Below, piece after piece: positions 59,001 to 64,000 of a DNA stretch of 64,000 bases. How positions within the stretch are numbered: position 1 is the first letter of the stretch; each line of letters starts with the position of its first letter. This DNA is from Lactarius indigo (Eukaryota; Basidiomycota; Agaricomycetes; Russulales; Russulaceae). The DNA is taken from the NCBI GenBank assembly GCA_025766275.1, contig JAFKAC010000037.1, forward strand, positions 124,001 through 188,000, given 5' to 3'. The notes beneath the pieces were generated by a model. It worked only from the letters and a program-made list of their open reading frames with translations, was not told the DNA's origin and made no database searches. The translations under genes and the position numbers were made by a program.

Positions 59001-61255
59001 CGTCTGTCCAGGATGTGAGTGGCTGTTGTGGCTCACTGTGTTTCGAGCCTGCTGACGATGGCTGTCCTCGTCTGTCCAGGATGTGAGTGGCTGCTGTGCG
59101 TCGTTGTTTTTCGAGCCTGCTGACGACGGCTGTCCTCGTCTGTCCAGTTCGTGAGTGGCTGCTGTGTGTCGCTGTGTTTCGAGTCTGCTGATGACGGCTG
59201 TCCTCGTCTCTCCAGTTCGTGAGTGGCTGCTGTGTGTCGCTGTGTTTCGAGTCTGCTGACGACGGCTGTCCTTGTCTGTCCAGAGAGTGAGTGGCTGCTG
59301 TGCGTCGCTGTATTTCGAGTCTGCTGACCATGGCTGTCCTCGTCTGTCCAGTTTGTGAGTGGCTGCTGTGTGTCGCTGTGTTTCGAGTCTACTGACGACG
59401 GCTGTCCTCGTCTGTCAAGAGAGTGAGTGGCTGCTGTGCGTCGCTGTATTTCGAGTCTGCTGACCATGGCTGTCCTCGTCTGTCCAGTTCGTGAGTGGCT
59501 GCAGTGTGTCGCTGTGTTTCGAGTCTACTGACGACGGCTGTCCTCGTCTGTCCAGTTTGTGAGTGGCTGCTGTGTGATGCTGTGTTTCGAGTCTGCTGAC
59601 CATGGCTGTCCTCGTCTGTCCAGGATGTGAGTGGCTGCTGTGGGTCGTTGTGTTTCGAGCCTGCTGACCATGGCTGTCCTCGTCTGTCCAGTTCGTGAGT
59701 GGCTGCTGTGTGTCGCTGTGTTTCGAGTCTGCTGACGACGGCTGTCCTCGTCTGTCCAGAGAGTGAGTGGCTGCTGTGCGTCGCTGTATTTCGAGTCTGC
59801 TGACCATGGCTGTCCTCGTCTGTCCAGTTTGTGAGTGGCTGCTGTGTGTCGCTGTGTTTCGAGCCTGCTGACGACGGCTGTCCTCGTCTGTCCAGAGAGT
59901 GAGTGGCTGCTGTGTGTCGCTGTGTTTCGAGTCTGCTGACCATGGCTGTCCTCGTCTGTCCAGGATGTGAGTGGCTGCTGTGGCTCGCTGTGTTTCATGT
60001 CTGCTGACCATGGCTGTCCTCGTCTGTCCAGAATGTGAGTGGCTGCTGTGGGTCGTTGTGTTTCGAGCCTGCTGACGACGGCTGTCCTCGTCTGTCCAGT
60101 ATGTGAGTGGCTGCTGTGTGTCGCTGTGTTTCAAGTCTGCTGACCATGGCTGTCCTCATCTGTCCAGGATGTGAGTGGCTGCTGTGGGTCGTTGTGTTTC
60201 GAGCCTGCTGACGACGGCTGTCCTCGTCTGTCCAGAGAGTGAGTGGCTGCTGTGTGTCGCTGTGTTTCGAGTCTGCTGATGATGGCTGTCCTCGTCTGTC
60301 TAGCATGTGAGTGGCTGCTGTGTGTCGCTTTGTGTCGAGTCTGCTGACCATGGCTGTCCTCGTCTGTCCAGGGAGTGAGTGGCTGTTGTGGGTCGCTGTG
60401 TTTTGAGTCTGCTGACGATAGCTGTCCTCGTCTGTCCAGGATGTAAGTGACTGCTGTGTGTCGCTGTGCGTCGAGTATGCTGACGACGGCTGTCCTCGTC
60501 TGTCCAGGATGTGAGTGGCTGCTGTGGCTCGATGTGTTTCCAGCCTGCTGACGATGGCTGTCCTCGGCTCTCCAGTTTGTGAGTAGCCGTCATATGTTGC
60601 TGTGTATTGCGCCTGCTGACGACTCTCGCCCTCGGATCCTCAGGATGTGAGTTTCTGTTGGCGTTTCTGCAGCTTTTGCATGTTGATCATCCCTGTCTTT
60701 GACTCCACCATTGATCGTACTCGTCCCTGATCAATTAGCTCGTGCGTGCATGCTCCCCATTCCAGCCTTCTAATGGCATTCACCTTTAGTTCTCCAGTTT
60801 GTATGTGCTCTTTGTATGCTCCCTCAACCAAACAATCTCACTTGTTCGTCAGGTAGTGCAGATGATGTCACTTCCCGCCATTCAAAACGTGTTCTCTTTC
60901 TATGACACTCATCTACCCCTAGCTTATTATTTTTATCTTTTTAGCTTACTGTTACCAGTCTTGCCGTCGATTATCATTTGATCCTTGGTATTTCACGTTA
61001 TTATCTGTAGTGCCTATTTAACCTTTTGACAAAGCGGTTATCCTCATCTTGAAGCATGCGACTTTCCTATCTCTCTCAAACGAGTCACCTGAATCGGTTT
61101 TAATCCGTGCGAACGCTGAATATTGCAAGGCAAATATTGACCTAAAGATTCGACAACACCTTACTGCACCTTCTCAAGAGCATTCCAACGAGTCACTTGC
61201 AGCCTTTATTATGGCCACTGATTTGGTTCGTTCGTTCCTATATTTGTTAAGATAA
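56002..61255 (+). CDS. Array gene D: C2-like domain, P-loop GTPase, 41 one-codon exons, conserved C-terminus
   Basis: ATG 56002 begins MESNTRSVTDMDDQAQLVEQ. C2-like exons read DLELVFKDDAGVKYKSNKFK and TSATLTIQRALFKKR. The Walker A exon reads ILIIGRANAGKTSILQRICD. G3 is IFHDSRGIESGS and G4 is VVVFTKYDQFLRNVQIHVED. The last G-domain exon ends CLLPFPRIW at a codon boundary near 57794. Then TGG 57858-57860, 41 single-codon exons (57924-60646), CTC 60739 and TTT 60798. The tail is a 36-nt exon at 60853-60888 (VVQMMSLPAIQN), a 43-nt exon at 60945-60987 and a final exon at 61035-61255 ending SFLYLLR. From the Walker A exon onward no frameshift is seen. The join between the C2-like part and the Walker A exon is unclear, as in B and C. 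Confidence 0.7.
57861..60646 (+). repeat. Array D: 41 units of exactly 68 nt, nearly identical introns, variable codons
   Basis: From 57924 to 60644 every triplet starts exactly 68 bases after the one before, 40 steps with no exception. Introns are 65 nt and differ from each other at only a few positions. Triplets by unit: GAT 1,7,8,11,15,17,18,26,31,34,38,39,41; AAT 2,9,10,14,32; TAT 3,33; AGA 4,6,21,23,28,30,35; GTT 5; TTT 12,13,22,25,29,40; TTC 19,20,24,27; TTG 16; CAT 36; GGA 37. There is no stop codon. Acceptors are CAG with one AAG (unit 23) and one TAG (unit 36). Donors are GTGAGT with one GTAAGT after unit 39. This is the most homogeneous and probably youngest array. Confidence 0.96.
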
Positions 61256-61559
61256 GACCCAGTCAAGCCTTTGGTACAGTCTCAGTCTTCGGTCGAAACC
61301 ACACTTACATAGACGAGATCATTGGTCTTCATACTGGGGTCGAAGGAACACCGCAAGGAAAGGTAAATAGATGTATGCCAGTGTATTATCAAATGGTCCA
61401 CGCATCATGTACTAGTAGTTGGGCCATGTATGATGTGTACAATGAAACTCGATATCCCAGACTGTTTTTCCCCATTCATTTGTCTGCTCGCCATTTAACC
61501 TGTCCCCCCCTCTACAACTTCTGCTATCACTAGTTCATGTGACTATTGTGGGTGCACAG

Positions 61560-61950
61560 GTCTAGGCGGTCAAAGAGGTTGGTGCAAGCACAGAACACAC
61601 AGTGGTGGTGGGAGGTGCACCGCCGGCTGCACCCATGTGGAAGGGCTTCTCGAACCCATGGTCAAGTGTGGATACCCTTTTGGGGTCAGCACCAGGAGGC
61701 CGTGTGAGATGCACTGGACTGGACTGTGCAATTACCCCTAAGCTCTGTCCTTGGAGCGTCCTGTTAGAGGTGTGGGGTGGGAGAAAGGACAGGAGAAGGG
61801 AGGCCAGTTGGCACATGTCTAATTGGGCATGTTGAAGTCCATCTCGTCAATTGACAGGATGTTCATGAAGGCCATGGGTAGGAACGTATCTAGTGTTTTG
61901 TTTTCCCCCTTGCAGATCAGCTTGAGTGGGTGGCACTGTGAGGAACTGGC
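61560..61950 (-). CDS. Unrecognised minus-strand gene end downstream of array gene D
   Basis: This is the paralogue of 21760-22200. The minus strand reads QSLGVIAQSSPVHLTRPPGA and, further upstream, PLKLICKGENKTLDTFLPMA and then LSIDEMDFNMPN before a stop. Conservation of the same peptides behind both B and D suggests they were coding. The upstream part of the gene is interrupted at 62053 by the LTR element. Confidence 0.35.
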
Positions 61951-62052
61951 CTTCCTCATCTTCTCTGCATATACTCAAGAGTTAGTGTGTGTGCTGTAGG
62001 CATGTGGTTCCATCATTTGGTTTTGGGCTGCTAATGAAGAGACCATGATGAT

Positions 62053-62625
62053 TGTAACGCCACTACAGGGGCGTTGAGTACGACCTGTACTAAGTCAGTC
62101 GAATCGTGGTAACGCAAGCTCTGAGGCTTGGTTTCAGTAGGATGATGCACAAGGACCACAAGGATGTCAGTCACTTGGATCGTAGAGGGGTGCCAAGACT
62201 CGAAGGCCTAGCAAAGACAAAGGGGTTTGCAAGACAATGGAGGGCACAAAGGCGTTTGAGTGTAGTATTACACAGGAAGTCTAGTCTACCGTACAAGCTA
62301 GGTAGTCCTAGGTTTAAATAGACAATGGTCCGTATGGCGATAACAAACAGATGGCGCCATCGCCAGTCTCGGGACAAAAGAGAAGACATAAAGGGAACAA
62401 AAGAGGGCCATACTGAGAACAAAGGCAAATCACGCAGGGTCGCGCATGGTTGGGAACACAATGGAAACTAGCACATGTTGAACCTTATCGAAAGGGAACA
62501 TCGTTAAGTAAGGTGTGCAATAAGAACCAAGTAATTGTAAAGTCCATGTAATTGTACAGGGCTCGTGTAGTATTGGGAAGGGAATAGTAGTATGCGAAAG
62601 AACGAGTCCAAGGAAAATCGTAACA
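62053..62625 (-). mobile_element. 3' LTR of a minus-strand LTR retrotransposon
   Basis: Read on the minus strand, the 573-base element starts TGTTACG and ends CGTTACA, perfect inverted ends with the usual TG and CA. Directly before it, on the same strand, lies the purine-rich AACAGGGGGTAA tract expected for plus-strand priming. The outer border at 62052/62053 interrupts sequence that is continuous in block 1 near 22275, which fixes the insertion site. The other LTR is outside the window, so the two LTRs cannot be compared. Confidence 0.8.
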
Positions 62626-62659
62626 TTACCCCCTGTTTTGGCCTGGAGACGCCTCGACT

Positions 62660-64000
62660 TCAGGATTCTGGATCAACAAGGTCATAGATGTTGGCATTGA
62701 GGTTGTTCTCTGGCCACAGAGAGATGTCGAGCCGACAGTAGTGGGTTTTGAGGAAGAAGAGGGGTCTGCGCTTCCCACACTTGTGGCACATTTCATATTG
62801 CGGGCATCGAATCTCGTCATGGTCGGCATTAGTACGGAAGCACCGTCCACACCACCTTCCTTGAGTCTCGGCGGCGATTGTTGGGGGTTCCAGAACGGTA
62901 AAGGAAGTGGACGCTTCGGTGCTTATCGCCTGCTGGATGCGTTCATCTGCTTGGGAGGTGGTGATGACTTCTGCGACCATTCCTGTGTGACAAAAGATGC
63001 ACCGGTAGGACTGGTGTTCTTGACTTTGGCAATGTCGACAGGCTGGCCGTGGTCTGGTGGGGCAGTCGCGTACAAGATGATGGGAGCTACCACAGTGGTA
63101 GCAGCGTTGTTGGTGGGATTTGTCGGCAAGGCGGGGGAACTCTAGTGGTCCCCCTTGTCGTGGGGAAAAGGGAATGGCATAGCGTGAGTGCCAGAGTGGG
63201 GCTGGGAGTGCTGTCATCCGTACGTATTCGCTGCCGATGGTGGTGAGGGCCCCCGCATACTGGAGCCGTCTCTTAGTACTGGCTAACATTAGATCTACCG
63301 TGAGTCGTTCCGCCCACAGTTTATGTGCATCTTCCTCCAGTTTCTTGCACTTTTCGTCGATTTCCTTGAGTGCGAGAAGCCTGGTATGCAGCCTGGTGAC
63401 TTCAGCTGTGAGACATGGGGAGTTAAGCTTGATGAGGGTTTCGTCCAAGGCGCAGGCGCGAATGTCATGGGGGTCGAAGAACTGAAGTTGTTCCGCTGTG
63501 AAGGGGGGCGCCGAAACATTAGGCCTAAGTGACGAGAGATAGACCATCTCTCCATAGTGTGGTTGCCTAGCACCCATCGTTCCTACTACCTCGGTGAATC
63601 CCTTGCGATAGTAAATATACTTCACAGTGTTAGATCCACTGTCAGGTAGTGGGATCTGTAATGGGTAGAATTTCAGGGTGCCTTGCGTGTTCGGGAAGAA
63701 GGGGGCGCCGGGGTCATCAGTGTCTTCGGGGGGGGAGTCAGGTCGATTGTAGTCAATGGGTGTGTGGACGCGGACGGGGGTGAAGGGCTCAAGTGGTGGT
63801 GGTGGGGTAGAGGGTGAAGAGGATGGTGGGGAAGGTGCGGATGGTTCGGGTGGGGGAGTGTATGAAGGTTGAGGAGGTGGTGTTGGGGAATACTGCCCCT
63901 CTTCTGGCGTTGACGGGGTGAGTTCTCCAGGTTCTCGTTCCAGAGTTCGGGGTATGGTGGGGACGGGGTCGATGGTCATGGTAAGCTGGGGGGATGGTGG
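62660..64000 (-). CDS. CCHC zinc-knuckle (gag-like) protein of the LTR element, 5' end at or beyond window edge
   Basis: The minus-strand frame is open from the window edge (first ATG at 63979) to a stop at 62660, at least 439 codons. The N-terminal 85 residues are Pro/Ser-rich and low in complexity. A middle region contains FTEVVGTMGARQPHYGEMVY and a charged, coiled-coil-like stretch (KEIDEKCKKLEEDAHKLWAE). A zinc knuckle CYHCGSSHHLVRDC follows, then CRHCQSQEHQSYRC and a third Cys-rich cluster near the end. These are nucleic-acid-binding features of gag proteins. The stop codon lies only some 35 bases before the LTR, with no protease, reverse transcriptase or integrase in between. Confidence 0.75.
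   Translation of the reverse strand, partial: PPSPQLTMTIDPVPTIPRTLEREPGELTPSTPEEGQYSPTPPPQPSYTPPPEPSAPSPPSSSPSTPPPPLEPFTPVRVHTPIDYNRPDSPPEDTDDPGAPFFPNTQGTLKFYPLQIPLPDSGSNTVKYIYYRKGFTEVVGTMGARQPHYGEMVYLSSLRPNVSAPPFTAEQLQFFDPHDIRACALDETLIKLNSPCLTAEVTRLHTRLLALKEIDEKCKKLEEDAHKLWAERLTVDLMLASTKRRLQYAGALTTIGSEYVRMTALPAPLWHSRYAIPFSPRQGGPLEFPRLADKSHQQRCYHCGSSHHLVRDCPTRPRPACRHCQSQEHQSYRCIFCHTGMVAEVITTSQADERIQQAISTEASTSFTVLEPPTIAAETQGRWCGRCFRTNADHDEIRCPQYEMCHKCGKRRPLFFLKTHYCRLDISLWPENNLNANIYDLVDPES

Noticed and set aside
57868..60593. Long minus-strand open frames over the arrays (up to 260 codons, Ser/Thr/His/Gln-rich), also over arrays B and C
   Set aside because: All three minus-strand frames are open because the repeat unit simply lacks stop codons in that direction. 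The period of 68 is not a multiple of three, so each frame cycles through the same unit. There is no start context, domain or intron pattern, whereas the plus strand has full splice signals.
1..64000. tRNA, rRNA, telomeric or centromeric repeats
   Set aside because: Scanned by eye for cloverleaf A and B boxes, TTAGGG arrays and rRNA-like stretches. None was convincing.

Overview
The window looks like nuclear DNA of a filamentous basidiomycete, most likely an Agaricomycete. Genes are split by many short GT-AG introns of about 45 to 70 nt with CTGAC or CTAAC branch sites. It carries a DUF6535 membrane protein gene, a family of C2 plus P-loop GTPase genes of the kind expanded in mushroom-forming fungi, a Tad/jockey-like LINE and a CCHC-containing LTR element. 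No bacterial-type operons, tRNA, rRNA or CRISPR were seen. The species cannot be named from sequence alone.

Layout. 1-5892: LINE retrotransposon (ORF1, EN-RT-RNaseH ORF2, poly-A tail), cut at the left edge. 6080-7725: decayed end of one array gene (copy A). 8800-11115: head-to-head single-copy genes, a DENN-type gene (-) and the 5' part of a prefoldin subunit 5 gene (+), which is cut by the start of a duplicated block. 11117-22380 (block 1), 33410-46450 (block 2), 46970-52220 (block 3) and 53395-62050 (block 4) are diverged copies of one cassette: YlqF/GNL3-type GTPase pieces (-), an LRR/F-box-like gene (+), another GNL3-type piece (-), a C2/P-loop GTPase gene (+), an intron-exon array (+) and an unrecognised minus-strand gene end. 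Block 3 has lost the GTPase and array. 23571-31713, between blocks 1 and 2, holds a stand-alone GTPase (-), a C2-GTPase (+) and a DUF6535 gene (-). 62053-64000: an LTR with an adjoining CCHC ORF.

The outstanding feature is the array in copies A, B, C and D (6676-7211, 18264-20851, 41377-45824, 57861-60646). Each is a tandem repeat with a 68-nt period. Every unit is a complete intron (GTGAGT donor, TGCTGAC branch site, pyrimidine tract, CAG acceptor, usually 65 nt) followed by exactly three bases that differ from unit to unit. The GTPase exon upstream ends at a codon boundary, and the conserved exons downstream start at one. The whole locus therefore reads as one gene with 38, 66 and 41 consecutive one-codon exons in B, C and D. 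None of the 154 triplets is a stop codon. In copy D the unit length is exactly 68 nt throughout and the introns are nearly identical, yet the triplets differ. I read this as a gene design in which a protein segment is spelled one residue per intron. Splicing has not been shown, and transcripts are the decisive test.

How the genes may work together is inference. The array genes encode an N-terminal C2-like domain, a G domain with GxxxxGKT, DxxG and TKxD motifs, an array-encoded segment rich in Asp, Glu, Arg, Phe, Tyr, Ser and Asn, and a conserved C-terminal domain. Because every array exon is one codon in phase 0, skipping any number of them keeps the frame. Variation by repeat turnover or by alternative splicing would therefore be tolerated.
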